From: CAYQQR01 sp964420035
GTDB lineage: Bacteria > Bacteroidota > Bacteroidia > Bacteroidales > SM23-62
Assembly (NCBI GenBank): GCA_964420035.1
Contig: CAYQQR010000006.1
Coordinates: 41,984 to 105,983 of the forward strand
Reading direction: 5' to 3'
Length of the DNA: 64,000 nucleotides
Each line of letters starts with the position of its first letter. Within the stretch, counting starts at the first letter, position 1. Positions 17,244 through 26,964 of this stretch are shown in pieces. The notes below the pieces were generated by a model. The model worked only from the letters and a program-made list of their open reading frames with translations. It searched no databases and had not been told where the DNA came from. Position numbers and translations under genes: made by a program.

Positions 17244-19796
17244 TTATTCAAGTACGAATTTTAAGATGTGTTTTTCATTTGCAGTGTGCAATACCGCCAG
17301 GTAAACCCCGGGCGAGAGGCCCCCGCGATCCCATGTTATGACAATATCGGCCGTGTTTGCATCCGGTCGTATAAGCTCAACCGTTCTCCCGGCCGGGTCA
17401 ACTATGGTCAGAGTTGCCTGTCCCGAACAAGAGAGTGCACATCTGAATTCAGCAACCGAATGCACCGGATTGGGATATACGTAAAACTCAGATTCCTGAG
17501 GCGTTACAACAGGATCATTTGCAGAACTCTGGTACAAAACTCCGGGTAGTTCGACGGCATCTTTATGTATGTTCCCCTCCTCGTCGGCCAGGTATATTTT
17601 CGTCCATTCCGGTCGTGGGGGGAGGTCTCCGGCATCCACTTTATCCGACCATTCTTCATCGGTGAGTCTTTTCCAGTTCCGGGTTATATGCTCATAGTAC
17701 GACATCACCGGTCCGACGAAAGCGGTAGGCTTGTAATGGTCATTGGGTGCACCTGCCAGGAAGACCCCAAGGTTGAATTTTCCGGTACCTACATGGAATA
17801 CTTTCCCCACTTCAGCCCCATTGTATTCGGTGGGTTGTGTGTGCACATCGGCGACCAGGAAATCCTTTTCTATGGTCTTATGGGGGTCATAGAACAAATC
17901 GGATATCCATCCCGAAAACGGGGGGGCGCCGCTCATGGCGTCTAAATACAACATTTCCTTTAACCAGGTATCTTCTTCTTTGCTGATGGGGATTCCTGCC
18001 AATTCTTTTTCTGCAATGTTCTTGAGTTTGAGCATGATCTCCTGCATCCCGGTAAAATATCCGGCTGCATTCCTTCCGGACCCACTGTAATATTCGAACA
18101 TGGAGAAATACTCTGCTGCCTGGCCGGCATAATCTGCTATGGATTGGTAAAAGCCGGGGTAGGGTTCAATATACGCGTGGGGAAAGGAACAGCCGGTTCC
18201 CCCGGTATAAGATTGTTTGGCATAAAGAAGATTATCATGTCTTAACTGCGTCCAGGATGCAAGCTGGGTATTGAGTTTTTGCTGGTGCCAGGCCGTTGTT
18301 TTCATGAACCAGGGCATGTCCGTTCCATGAACGTTCAGCTCGCGCAGGGCCTGGAGCCAGGCATTATATAAAGAAGAGGTCCAGAATTCCTCGTCATAGG
18401 CATCCACCAAATAACGCAAGGCGTTCAGCTGGGGCGCGTAGTGATATTCTTCCAGTTCATCATTCAGCAAAGGAAGGGCATCGTTGTTGCCCAGTACGAA
18501 CATGGCATCCAGGGGATCGGGCATGGGTCGCCACACTTTCTCACCCTGATGTATGATCCTGTCGAAAACAACATTGGCAAACACATGGGAATCGATAATG
18601 AAACGCTGCCCCATAACCCTGTAAGAAACCGGGAGGGTTCCCGGTTCTGAACTGAAGGGATCCATCAGGAGGAAGGCCGACAGGATCTTTTGAGCAGCTT
18701 CACTTGACGTAATCAATTTTTCATAGTATACATCATACCGTTCGTCATCCAGGAGATCAGTAACTTCATTGATCCCGGAAACATTCAGTATGCCATCATA
18801 TTCCTCCATGGTCAGGTTGTCGCTGTCGCCCACCAGGAAGCGAATGATTTTATCATTTTCCTCAAGGGTGGTCCGAATGCCTGAAGCATCAATGAGTTTT
18901 TGCAACAAGTAAGCTCCCAGGTTCATCCGGCGGATCTCTTCCCTGGTCCATGGCTCTTCCCAGGGGTTTCCGGGTGGCGGGGTGCACATAAAGTCTATTC
19001 TGCCCAACCACATCATGGTCTTGAAGTAATCTCCCAGGGTCCTTCTGCCCTGGGGCGTATAAAACACTTGGGTATAATGCCCTCTTACGGTGAACTGGCT
19101 GAAGTCTATTCTCCGGTTGCGGTCGGAGAACAGGGGAATACTGATATGTTTTTCAGCCTGGATGGCATCCCAGATCTCTTCTATGACTTTCTGTTCTGTA
19201 TATTGTGCTTCCTGGATCTTCCCCCTTGATAGACTGTAAGCAATGGTAACATAAAGATCCAGGTCAGACAAAGCATCCTGAAGATGAGGATTGGTGTTAT
19301 ATTGGGCGATGAATGCAGGAGTGGCCTTGTAGAGTTTTTCCAGGCTTTCCAGCAGGTTGGGCTCCATAAGGTTCCTTTCCAGGTCCAGCAGGATGTTATC
19401 ATAGGAAACATGTAAAGCATGCAAAACAAGGTCGGTAGATAAGAAGACGGGAAAGTCGTTAATGTAGATCTCCTGCAAAGGTTGATTGATCGCGTCATAG
19501 CTCAGGCGCTCGGAGACCATGAATTCATGTTGTTCCAGGAGTGTTTTCTCCCCGGGCGTAAAATGAAAATGCATGTCCAGGCTGTCCAGGTAGCGGTAAC
19601 GGCTTAGATCGGCGTTTATACTCCGGTCGTTGTAATAGGTACCGACAGGATGTACTTCCTGAACGCTACTTGCAGTGATTTGCATGTTGTTTTCCAGGAA
19701 GCGTGCATATTCCTCTTTGCTGAAACCGCTTTGGCCGGCAGCCGGGGGAATGGTTCCGGTCAGAAGGATTACGAGGTATAGCAGACTTTTTTTCAT
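17244..19796 (-). CDS. DUF3160 protein with T9SS type A sorting domain
   Basis: 850-residue secreted protein. A signal peptide (MKKSLLYLVILLTGTIPPAA) is followed by DUF3160 over about residues 80-740 (VFLSTDLVLHALH, VMGQRFIIDSHVF, EPYPGFYQSIADYA). The last 80 residues form a type A sorting domain starting YVYPNPVHSVAEF and ending GVYLAVLHTANEKHILKFVLE. Cargo of this kind is exported across the outer membrane by the type IX system and anchored or released. DUF3160 has no known function. A TAACTTTG -7 match lies at 19813-19820. Confidence 0.88.
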   Translation of the reverse strand: MKKSLLYLVILLTGTIPPAAGQSGFSKEEYARFLENNMQITASSVQEVHPVGTYYNDRSINADLSRYRYLDSLDMHFHFTPGEKTLLEQHEFMVSERLSYDAINQPLQEIYINDFPVFLSTDLVLHALHVSYDNILLDLERNLMEPNLLESLEKLYKATPAFIAQYNTNPHLQDALSDLDLYVTIAYSLSRGKIQEAQYTEQKVIEEIWDAIQAEKHISIPLFSDRNRRIDFSQFTVRGHYTQVFYTPQGRRTLGDYFKTMMWLGRIDFMCTPPPGNPWEEPWTREEIRRMNLGAYLLQKLIDASGIRTTLEENDKIIRFLVGDSDNLTMEEYDGILNVSGINEVTDLLDDERYDVYYEKLITSSEAAQKILSAFLLMDPFSSEPGTLPVSYRVMGQRFIIDSHVFANVVFDRIIHQGEKVWRPMPDPLDAMFVLGNNDALPLLNDELEEYHYAPQLNALRYLVDAYDEEFWTSSLYNAWLQALRELNVHGTDMPWFMKTTAWHQQKLNTQLASWTQLRHDNLLYAKQSYTGGTGCSFPHAYIEPYPGFYQSIADYAGQAAEYFSMFEYYSGSGRNAAGYFTGMQEIMLKLKNIAEKELAGIPISKEEDTWLKEMLYLDAMSGAPPFSGWISDLFYDPHKTIEKDFLVADVHTQPTEYNGAEVGKVFHVGTGKFNLGVFLAGAPNDHYKPTAFVGPVMSYYEHITRNWKRLTDEEWSDKVDAGDLPPRPEWTKIYLADEEGNIHKDAVELPGVLYQSSANDPVVTPQESEFYVYPNPVHSVAEFRCALSCSGQATLTIVDPAGRTVELIRPDANTADIVITWDRGGLSPGVYLAVLHTANEKHILKFVLE

Positions 19797-19891
19797 GACG
19801 CAACTGAATAATCAAAGTTATCTGAATATACGCGCAATGTCAAGTACTTTGTTATTCAGATGCAAACCGGAGGCTGATGGTTGCTTACATC

Positions 19892-20395
19892 TTATATATC
19901 CTGAACATAACGGGTACCTTGAAGTCCCGTGACCTCATAGAGGGCTTTGAAAAGATCCCTGTGCACGCGGCCCTTAATCTGGACCAGCACATTTTCATCT
20001 CCGCTGACGATGATAAGAAGATCCCTGACTTTACCCTTCTTTTCTTTGGCGAGTATCCATACTTCTTCATCCTTTTCGTGCACGGCCATCAAGGTTTCGT
20101 ACTGATCGTCAAGCTTTTTTACATTGACCTCATCGATGAAACGGACCCTCCTGTTCAGCGCCGGGTTTTCAATGACCAGGATCCTCATCGAGCGGATGGA
20201 ACGCAGTAATTCTTCTTCGGGTTGATCCAGGTTGCCGATTGAGGCAGCAAAGCGGCACAGGAATCCAGGGATGTATAAGGAAACAACGCCTTCTTTGCCC
20301 CTGTAAGTGTCTCTTAAGTATTGAAAGCGGTGGGTCTGGGCAGTAAGTTGTGCGACCAGCATTATGCCTGTCAGTAAAAATATCGTCTTTTTCAT
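19892..20395 (-). CDS. DUF4252 family protein
   Basis: Small secreted protein with a signal peptide MKKTIFLLTGIMLVAQLTAQ. The remainder fits DUF4252 of Bacteroidota, including IRSMRILVIE in the middle and DLLIIVSGDENVLVQIKG near the end. Function unknown. I chose the ATG at 20395, not one five codons upstream, because it gives a compact signal sequence. It lies between the DUF3160 and GH9 genes on the same strand, but gaps of 56 and 95 nt leave operon membership open. Confidence 0.8.
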   Translation of the reverse strand: MKKTIFLLTGIMLVAQLTAQTHRFQYLRDTYRGKEGVVSLYIPGFLCRFAASIGNLDQPEEELLRSIRSMRILVIENPALNRRVRFIDEVNVKKLDDQYETLMAVHEKDEEVWILAKEKKGKVRDLLIIVSGDENVLVQIKGRVHRDLFKALYEVTGLQGTRYVQDI

Positions 20396-20451
20396 GCTTG
20401 TATCTTTCATTTTTTTAAAGACGATTCAAACAGGGAAATGTTACAGCTATT

Positions 20452-22647
20452 TTATTGTTGACTGTAATGTTCCTGGAGACTGGAGACCAGGATGAGGGTA
20501 TAGGCGAAGGTGGGCGACCAGTACTCGGTGGTCCACCACCATCCCGGGTAGGTTACGGGATAATCCATGTAATCACCGCCTATGCCGGTCATGACCCCGC
20601 CGGTCAGAGACGGGGTAGGAGGCCGGAATTCCTTAGCCCCGGTCTTGAAAAGGCTGGGCTGATTGTGACCTATATCCGTGACGGTACTGGCATTAAGGGG
20701 ATTGGCTCCGTATATCCAGTCTATTTGTTTTTGCGCCAGAGCAATCCATTCTTTCTGATCCAAAGCTTGTCCGCTTCTCAAAAAGGCTTTGCCGTCTTTT
20801 GCCAGGTGCCGGTTACATCCCACGTGCAGAAAATTCCGGCACCACAGATCTCCCAGGTTTTTACTGTAAGGCAGGCTGTCGGTGCGCACGTTCCAGGGCA
20901 TGATGTTAAATGCATTGGAACAGGAAAGCGGTTTCACATAGGAGTCCAGGTATTCGGAAAGTGCTGTACCGACCTCTTTCGCGAGTTTTCCCTCCGGGGT
21001 TGTTGAAAGGTAATCCAGGAAAGCATCCATGATCCAGGTCCCTTCCTTGGGATAAGGATGGCTGTGATCATAGAAGTGAGCCGTGGGAAAACCTGTGCGG
21101 ATCTGCATCTCCAATAGAATGTTTAAAAACCGTTCAGCATCAGCTAAGTATTTATTGTCTTGTGTAAGGATAAATAGTTTCATTGCCGCTGAGGTTCCCA
21201 AACCATAATCTACTGATCTGTCAACATCCTGTTCTTTGGCCCATTCATAGCAATTTATTGCGGCTGAACGGCAACGGCGGGCATAGTCCGGATCTTTATC
21301 GATCATTTCTTTGGCGATCATGCTTTCCGCGATAATGAAGAGCCAGTTCACATCGATTTCTGCAGCTTCGGTAATGATGGTCCGGTCGTCCTTGTTTCCT
21401 ATGATGTTATCGGTCCAGCGGTTATCGTGATAACCCTTCCAGGTTGAACCGATATAGTGCATCAGGTAGCCTTCGGGTTCCTGCATGGCAAAAAGAAACT
21501 TGTTTCCCCATTTAATTTCATCTATGACCTGCTCCTCAGGAATTCCCTTTACGGAAAGTTCCAGCAGGTGTGCCAGGCTGTAAAGCAGATAAGTATTTCC
21601 TTCGGCGGGCTTTCTCAGGTCGCAGGCATCGTACCATCCCCCGGTAACATCCTGGTGCCGGCCGTTATCGTCCCGGACGCCATCATCCAGGTGATTGCCC
21701 GGGGCCCAGCCCATGGTAGGGTGACCGCTTCTTTGCAGTTTCAGGTATTGCAGGTGTTTATCAATGCATTCCAGGTAGTTCTCCTCGCCAATCCGGAAGG
21801 TATCAGAGCGAAGGCTTCCCGAGCTCAGGTAGTAAGTACCGGGTTTTTTATAATTGCTCAAGTTGCCTGCACTGTAGTCCCCCCTGCCGTCCCGGGCCTC
21901 AGTAAAATGATCCCGGAATACCACGGAGCCATCTTGTGCATCCACCAGGGCAAATTCAGTATCATCGGCACGGTAGCGATAACAAAATTTAAAAGCTTCG
22001 GGATGGTAACCGGCATGGTTAACGAGGACCTTTCCAGGTATTGAAGTGATCTTGATATTTTCCGGCACCACATTCCTGAAGTAAAGGGTTGCGGCGGCCC
22101 AGTTGACATGATCCGCATAGTTTCCATCCTCCCCGGGATTGGTTATCAGCTTGAGTTCATTTACACCTTTGAGATTAATCTTCACTTCCAGGGGATCATT
22201 TCCTATGGATAAGGTCCCGCTTTCATAAAGCAATTGGTCATCCCCGTATATTTCAAAGCTGGCTGTTCCCCCGGAAGTAAAATCATAATGATCTTCCCTG
22301 TTATCGTATACATAATCGGCATATCCGCGGATCTTATCCCTGCTTTCCGCATTCCAGCGTTTTTTAATGCCCTGGTCGATGCCGATCCATGCCTCAAAAC
22401 AAGCAGCTTTCCCCTGAAGGTTGATACACCAGTTGGCGGGTGCATGTCCGCCCAATCCATGAGCGAAAACACTGTCTTTTAGATGAATGGGCTCATTCGT
22501 ATATGACCGGTTCCTTTTGGGCGCTCCGTAGGGAGCTATAATCTCTCCGAACTCAATATCACTAAGCCTTATAGCTTCACCCGAACGGCTGCAGTTTGCC
22601 ATTGACACTGCAAACAATAAAAAGGGAATAATTCTGGAAAGATTCAT
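20452..22647 (-). CDS. glycoside hydrolase family 9 lipoprotein with NPCBM domain
   Basis: 731 residues: a lipoprotein signal with lipobox SMANC (Cys19), an NPCBM-type carbohydrate-binding module at about 25-195 (FAHGLGGHAP, IGIDQGI), a CelD-type Ig-like domain at about 205-300 (GKVLVNHAGYHPEAFK), and a GH9 catalytic (alpha/alpha)6 barrel at about 310-725. GH9 enzymes invert beta-1,4 bonds in cellulose or related glucans, or cut glucosamine or glucoside dimers. The DAGD signature reads GGWYDACDLRKP here: both Asp residues are kept but Gly is replaced by Cys. The C-terminal acid Glu is probably in WWTTEYWSP. It is likely surface- or periplasm-exposed. Confidence 0.88.
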   Translation of the reverse strand: MNLSRIIPFLLFAVSMANCSRSGEAIRLSDIEFGEIIAPYGAPKRNRSYTNEPIHLKDSVFAHGLGGHAPANWCINLQGKAACFEAWIGIDQGIKKRWNAESRDKIRGYADYVYDNREDHYDFTSGGTASFEIYGDDQLLYESGTLSIGNDPLEVKINLKGVNELKLITNPGEDGNYADHVNWAAATLYFRNVVPENIKITSIPGKVLVNHAGYHPEAFKFCYRYRADDTEFALVDAQDGSVVFRDHFTEARDGRGDYSAGNLSNYKKPGTYYLSSGSLRSDTFRIGEENYLECIDKHLQYLKLQRSGHPTMGWAPGNHLDDGVRDDNGRHQDVTGGWYDACDLRKPAEGNTYLLYSLAHLLELSVKGIPEEQVIDEIKWGNKFLFAMQEPEGYLMHYIGSTWKGYHDNRWTDNIIGNKDDRTIITEAAEIDVNWLFIIAESMIAKEMIDKDPDYARRCRSAAINCYEWAKEQDVDRSVDYGLGTSAAMKLFILTQDNKYLADAERFLNILLEMQIRTGFPTAHFYDHSHPYPKEGTWIMDAFLDYLSTTPEGKLAKEVGTALSEYLDSYVKPLSCSNAFNIMPWNVRTDSLPYSKNLGDLWCRNFLHVGCNRHLAKDGKAFLRSGQALDQKEWIALAQKQIDWIYGANPLNASTVTDIGHNQPSLFKTGAKEFRPPTPSLTGGVMTGIGGDYMDYPVTYPGWWWTTEYWSPTFAYTLILVSSLQEHYSQQ

Positions 22648-22744
22648 AGGATGGGAATTTTGAGTAAACGAAAATAATCATAATTTAAAAGAAGCCGGCA
22701 AATGCCTGCATTGCATTTATTGTTTATAACCTGCTGGCTGTGGG

Positions 22745-22775
22745 TTTTTATTGTTGGGTCAAAATCGTAATTTTG
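22745..22775 (+). promoter_or_regulatory. promoter of the OmpA-family gene
   Basis: TTTT (22745-22748), 19 nt, TAATTTTG (22768-22775): a perfect -7 element and a 3/4 match to the -33 element, leaving a leader of roughly 15-20 nt before the GTG at 22797. Confidence 0.65.
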
Positions 22776-22796
22776 AATGGATCAATCAGTTAAGTC

Positions 22797-25478
22797 GTGT
22801 TCAGAAAGCTGATTCTGTTCCTTTTGTTGGTTTCGTTTACAGGACTCGGTCTTTTGGGTCAGGATAGAAAGATATTCAAGGAAAATTTCCTGGAAGGAGA
22901 ATATTTCTTTCTCAGGGGGGACTTTGAAGAGGCCATTTTCTATTACCGGGAGTGCCTGAAAATGCAGCCTACCAACCACCACATCAAGTTCCTGATCGGA
23001 GCCAGTTATCTTTCTATTTACGGACAGAAAGACAGGGCCATTCCTTTCCTTGAAGATGCCGTGGAAGGAATGTCTTCGGCTTACAGGGAGGGAAACTACC
23101 GGGAGGACCGGGCACCCAGGGAGGCCCTGTTTGCTTTGGCCCGTGCCTATCACATCAACCAGGAGTTTGACAAGGCCATTGAGTATTACAGGCTATACCA
23201 GGATGTGATGCTGATGAAGGATGTCAGCGAGATTGATTATGTGAAGAAGCAGATCAAAGCTTGCGAGCTGGCCCGGGAATTCACCGGTGATCCCCTGGAC
23301 GTTCACTTTGTCAATCTGGGGAAGAATGTTAACCATTCACCCGATAATTATCATCCTGTTTTTTCACCGGCCGACAGCACCCTGGTCTACATGTCCAGGC
23401 GGCCTTTTTACAATCCCATCATGATGACCCGGATGGTTGGCGGGGGGTGGATGGAACCCGAAGTGATCAACGATCAGGTAAAGGCGGACGGGGATGTATA
23501 TGTAACCGGAATTTCAAGGGACGGGAAACAACTGATCCTGGCATGGCGCAAGGACCTGGATTATGATCTGTACATTAGCCGAAAGGAAGATGGCCGTTGG
23601 CAGGCGGCCCAACCCATAAAAGGCAGTGTTAATTCCGGCTTCGACGAGTTTCACGCATGCCTGAGTGCAGATGGCAAGCGACTTTATTTTTCCAGCAACC
23701 GCGGGGGAGGGTATGGTGCAAGCGATTTGTATTACAGCGACCTGGGAACGGATGGTACCTGGCGTAAGCCGGTTAACCTGGGAAGAGGCATCAACACCCT
23801 GTATTCGGAAGATGCTCCCTTTATCACTTCCGATGGGAAGAAATTGTTTTTCAGTTCCCAGGGGCATGCCACCATGGGAGGATACGACATCTTTTTTGTC
23901 AGCTTGCTGCCCGACGGACGGTGGTCGGCCCCGTCCAACATCGGATATCCCGTCAATACCCCGGATAATGACCTTTTCTTTTATCCCCTGGACCGGGGAG
24001 ATTACGGATTGTATGCCACCATCAGGGACAGCCTTGACAGCAAAAGGTCCATCTACGCGCTTAACCTGTTTTCAGGGGAGAAGGAAGAACTGGTGACCCT
24101 TCGCGGTTCCGTAAAGTTCCAGGATAATCTGAACGCGGAGATCAATCCGACACGGGTGCATGTCATGGATGAACGTACCCGGGATACCCTTGCAGTACTG
24201 GATCCGGAACCCATCACCGGCGAATTTTCCCTGGAATTGCCGGAAGGAAGTTATCTTGTAACTACAGAATCATCGGGATATGTTGCCGACAGCCAGAGTA
24301 TTACCGCGGAACCAGGAAGACTGCAGGCAGGGATCTTTATAGAACCCGATCTTAAGCCCGAGAAAGTGGCGCGGGGGGAATATGCCCTGATCCGTAACCT
24401 GCTCTTTGATTTTGACAGTTATGGACTGAACCATGAGGCTAAGATAGAAGCCGAGCGGCTTTTCAGGATCATGGAAGCCAATCCCGGTGTGATGGTTCAG
24501 GTTACCGGTCATACCGATGCTGTCGGTTCTGAGGAGTACAATCTCGAATTATCCAGGAAAAGAGCCCGGTCGGTGGTGGATTACCTGGTTGACTTGGGAA
24601 TCAGCCGGGATCACTTTGTGACGGTGGGCAAAGGTGAAACAGAATCGCTGGCATTAAACACTTCAGCAGAAGGAAGGAAACTGAACCGTAATGTTGAAGT
24701 GAAGCTCATAAATCCTCAGGGGAAGGAGCTGGATGTGAATCAACTTTTCGTGCCCGAGGAACTGAAACCTGTCAGGGAGGAAGCTTATTATGTCCTCCTG
24801 ACCAACGATTATGAACAGCGCCCCGAAGTTCCACAAAATATTGAAGGCTTTGATATCCACATGATCGAAACCGATATCACCAATTTTTACACCATGGGGG
24901 GTACATTGAACAAAATAGATGCTGTGAAGCTGGTCAATGAAGCTTCCGACCAGGGTTTCCCCGATGCACGGATTATCAGCAACCAGGAGATGATGGATAT
25001 GGTCAAGCGACTCACCATTTACCGGTCCATACCCAGGGGACCCTTCACCATCCAACTGATGGCTTTGCGAAAAAGGTTGGAACGGGAGAAGTTTGATGAA
25101 TGGAAGGATGTCAGGGAGTACAAGGGCAAGGACCGGCTATTTCGCTATACCCGGGGATACTACGAAGATTATGAATCGGCCAAGGAAGCCTTGTTCGAAG
25201 AGATCGATGCAGACTTTTATGATGCTTTCGTCATGCCCCTGAGTGAATACAATGCAATGGCCGGGGAACAGGGTTTTACCATTCAGCTGGTAGCCACATT
25301 AAAACCCGTGGGGAAAGAATATTTCAACAAGCTCGAAAACCTGTGGGAGGAAAAAAGCGAAGACGGTTTTTACAGGTACCTTACGGGTAGTTTTGCAAGC
25401 AGGAGGGAAGCCGAAATAAAGCTTAAGGAAATCAGGGATATAGGCTATAAAGACGCCTTCGTAAAACGTTATCCCTAA
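22797..25478 (+). CDS. PorE-like TPR/PD40/OmpA protein with three C-terminal SPOR-like modules
   Basis: 893-residue envelope protein starting at a GTG that directly begins the signal peptide (MFRKLILFLLLVSFTGLGLLG); an in-frame stop lies two codons upstream. Order of parts: TPR repeats (about 25-150), a PD40/WD40-like propeller (about 175-430, with repeats of the LYFSSNRGGGYGASDLY kind), a carboxypeptidase-regulatory-like fold (about 430-515), an OmpA domain (about 535-640, LLFDFDSYGLN and VTGHTDAVGSEEYN...LSRKRA) and three SPOR-like repeats starting near 663, 749 and 825. PorE-type proteins link the T9SS to peptidoglycan; the added repeats suggest extra glycan contacts (inference). Confidence 0.85.
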   Translation: MFRKLILFLLLVSFTGLGLLGQDRKIFKENFLEGEYFFLRGDFEEAIFYYRECLKMQPTNHHIKFLIGASYLSIYGQKDRAIPFLEDAVEGMSSAYREGNYREDRAPREALFALARAYHINQEFDKAIEYYRLYQDVMLMKDVSEIDYVKKQIKACELAREFTGDPLDVHFVNLGKNVNHSPDNYHPVFSPADSTLVYMSRRPFYNPIMMTRMVGGGWMEPEVINDQVKADGDVYVTGISRDGKQLILAWRKDLDYDLYISRKEDGRWQAAQPIKGSVNSGFDEFHACLSADGKRLYFSSNRGGGYGASDLYYSDLGTDGTWRKPVNLGRGINTLYSEDAPFITSDGKKLFFSSQGHATMGGYDIFFVSLLPDGRWSAPSNIGYPVNTPDNDLFFYPLDRGDYGLYATIRDSLDSKRSIYALNLFSGEKEELVTLRGSVKFQDNLNAEINPTRVHVMDERTRDTLAVLDPEPITGEFSLELPEGSYLVTTESSGYVADSQSITAEPGRLQAGIFIEPDLKPEKVARGEYALIRNLLFDFDSYGLNHEAKIEAERLFRIMEANPGVMVQVTGHTDAVGSEEYNLELSRKRARSVVDYLVDLGISRDHFVTVGKGETESLALNTSAEGRKLNRNVEVKLINPQGKELDVNQLFVPEELKPVREEAYYVLLTNDYEQRPEVPQNIEGFDIHMIETDITNFYTMGGTLNKIDAVKLVNEASDQGFPDARIISNQEMMDMVKRLTIYRSIPRGPFTIQLMALRKRLEREKFDEWKDVREYKGKDRLFRYTRGYYEDYESAKEALFEEIDADFYDAFVMPLSEYNAMAGEQGFTIQLVATLKPVGKEYFNKLENLWEEKSEDGFYRYLTGSFASRREAEIKLKEIRDIGYKDAFVKRYP

Positions 25479-25489
25479 GTCATTACCTG

Positions 25490-26062
25490 TTATTTCCTCC
25501 TTTTTAGCAGGCGTTTTCTTGTTGACAAAGGTGCCTGCAATTGGGCTGCATAACTCTTACTGACAAAGCGGATATCTTCTATGGTATAAAATGCCCGGGG
25601 GTTATACTGCTGGATGATCTCAATGGTTTCCTTAAGCTGGTTGCGGTTAACGATGGTGTACAATACCCCAACTTCCCCTTCCGAGCCTTCTGCCGGTATA
25701 TATGTAACACCGAATCCTTTTTCATGCAGGACATTCCGAAGGTCCATCGCGTCCCTGCGCGTGACGACCCGGACCATTTCCAGACCGATCGCCAGTTTTT
25801 CCTCGATGATCATTCCCACGTAACTACCCATGGCAAATCCACCGGCATAGGCAAGATAGTATACCCAATTGTCGATGTGCCGGATGATCTTGCTGATGGC
25901 AATGATCCATATCAGGATCTCAACGAAGCCAAGTAAGGGGGCCAACTTTTTGTAACCCTTTGCTATAAAGACGATACGCAGGGTGCCCAGACTGACATCC
26001 AGGATCCTTGCCGTGAAGATCAGCAATGGAATGGCAATATAGGTTATGATCCATTCTTCCAT
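25490..26062 (-). CDS. DUF2179/DUF5698 membrane protein (UPF0316 family)
   Basis: 190 residues with three membrane helices in the first 95 (ITYIAIPLLIFTARILDVSLG; the helix at about 42-60; YYLAYAGGFAMGSYVGM), followed by a soluble DUF2179 domain at about 95-175 (RVVTRRDAMDLRNVLHEKGFGVTYIPAEG, abbreviated here). The family is of unknown function; its soluble domain resembles that of YitT-type proteins. It is convergent with the OmpA gene (11 nt apart). Confidence 0.85.
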   Translation of the reverse strand: MEEWIITYIAIPLLIFTARILDVSLGTLRIVFIAKGYKKLAPLLGFVEILIWIIAISKIIRHIDNWVYYLAYAGGFAMGSYVGMIIEEKLAIGLEMVRVVTRRDAMDLRNVLHEKGFGVTYIPAEGSEGEVGVLYTIVNRNQLKETIEIIQQYNPRAFYTIEDIRFVSKSYAAQLQAPLSTRKRLLKRRK

Positions 26063-26173
26063 AATTCAAATAAAAGCATTGCGAAGTTAGTCAGAAAGTA
26101 GATTCATTTAATCACACGCTCGATATTTTGAGCTGATCCTATTGGAAGATGAGAAGATGAAAGGGAACTTGAT

Positions 26174-26545
26174 TCAACTTTGAATGGCCTTTATATCGAA
26201 GGGTACATGAATGATGGCACTCAGATCTTTCCCAAGATCGTGCATGGCTTCGTCTTCGGGATCATAGAGCCATTCGACAGTGATCTTTTTACCCTCCTGG
26301 TAAGCTTTTTCAAAAATAGAAAGGATGGTCGTCAGGTATTTCTTTGAACCGCTGTTCACATAGTCCAGGTGAATGAAGATACTGGTTTCTCCGGTATGTT
26401 CGGCCAGGTATTCATGGATCTTCCTGATAACGGGATCAAAGAATTCAAAAGCATCTTCCGGTATGGACCTGCCGTTGATATGGACCTTTCCGGGACATAT
26501 GTTGATCGCAGGTGTATTTTTTGTGGGGTTTATACTTAGTTTCAT
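26174..26545 (-). CDS. SiaC-like regulatory phosphoprotein (DUF1987)
   Basis: 123-residue DUF1987 protein, homologous to SiaC of Pseudomonas aeruginosa, whose phosphorylation by SiaB switches its binding to a diguanylate cyclase. Seen here: TPAINICPG near the N-terminus, LDYVNSGSKKYLTTIL, the region corresponding to the phospho-acceptor Thr/Ser strand, and VEWLYDPEDEAMHDLG in the C-terminal half. Its predicted kinase is encoded at 33233-33766. No cyclase or SiaA phosphatase is in the window, so the output here is unknown. Confidence 0.88.
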   Translation of the reverse strand: MKLSINPTKNTPAINICPGKVHINGRSIPEDAFEFFDPVIRKIHEYLAEHTGETSIFIHLDYVNSGSKKYLTTILSIFEKAYQEGKKITVEWLYDPEDEAMHDLGKDLSAIIHVPFDIKAIQS

Positions 26546-26625
26546 GGTTTTAGGGCATTCGTCTAAAGGTAAGACTAAAATTTTTTAAGACCAATTGAAA
26601 AAACCCGCGGAATATCCACAATTCT

Positions 26626-26859
26626 TTAAGAACGGCTTGGTCTGTAAAACAAATTGGGCTCATCTTCGAAGAAAAGAGAGGGATAATCCTTTAATACGGT
26701 TGTCATGATGGTTTCACGCATAAACCTGGATTTATTCTTGATCCTGAATTTCTTACAGTATCGGTCTATGGCGCGCATTTCGCGGTTGTTGAAGAGCAGG
26801 GCTTGGCGGTTGATCCTTTTTAAATTGATGTCTTTAGCTTTTTTGCGTCTGAACGTCAT
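26626..26859 (-). CDS. conserved small basic protein, ribbon-helix-helix-like
   Basis: 77 residues with high Arg/Lys content. The centre, NREMRAIDRYCKKFRIKNKS followed by RFMRETIM, resembles a ribbon-helix-helix DNA-binding fold (short strand, then two helices), but this is only a pattern judgement. I chose the ATG at 26859 over 26880, because a TATTTTTA -7 match at 26885-26892 would place the transcription start too close to the upstream codon. It may be a transcription factor of unknown target. Confidence 0.6.
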   Translation of the reverse strand: MTFRRKKAKDINLKRINRQALLFNNREMRAIDRYCKKFRIKNKSRFMRETIMTTVLKDYPSLFFEDEPNLFYRPSRS

Positions 26860-26964
26860 GAAAACACGGTCTTGATGCACGCTGTAAAAATAAGTCTTTA
26901 AGCAGGTACCGCTAATTGGCAGTAAACGAAAGAACTAACATTTTGCTAACAATAAGGCATTTAT

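Noticed and set aside
21457..22044. 195-codon plus-strand frame opposite the GH9 gene
   Set aside because: Antisense shadow of a gene with clear GH9 and NPCBM domains.
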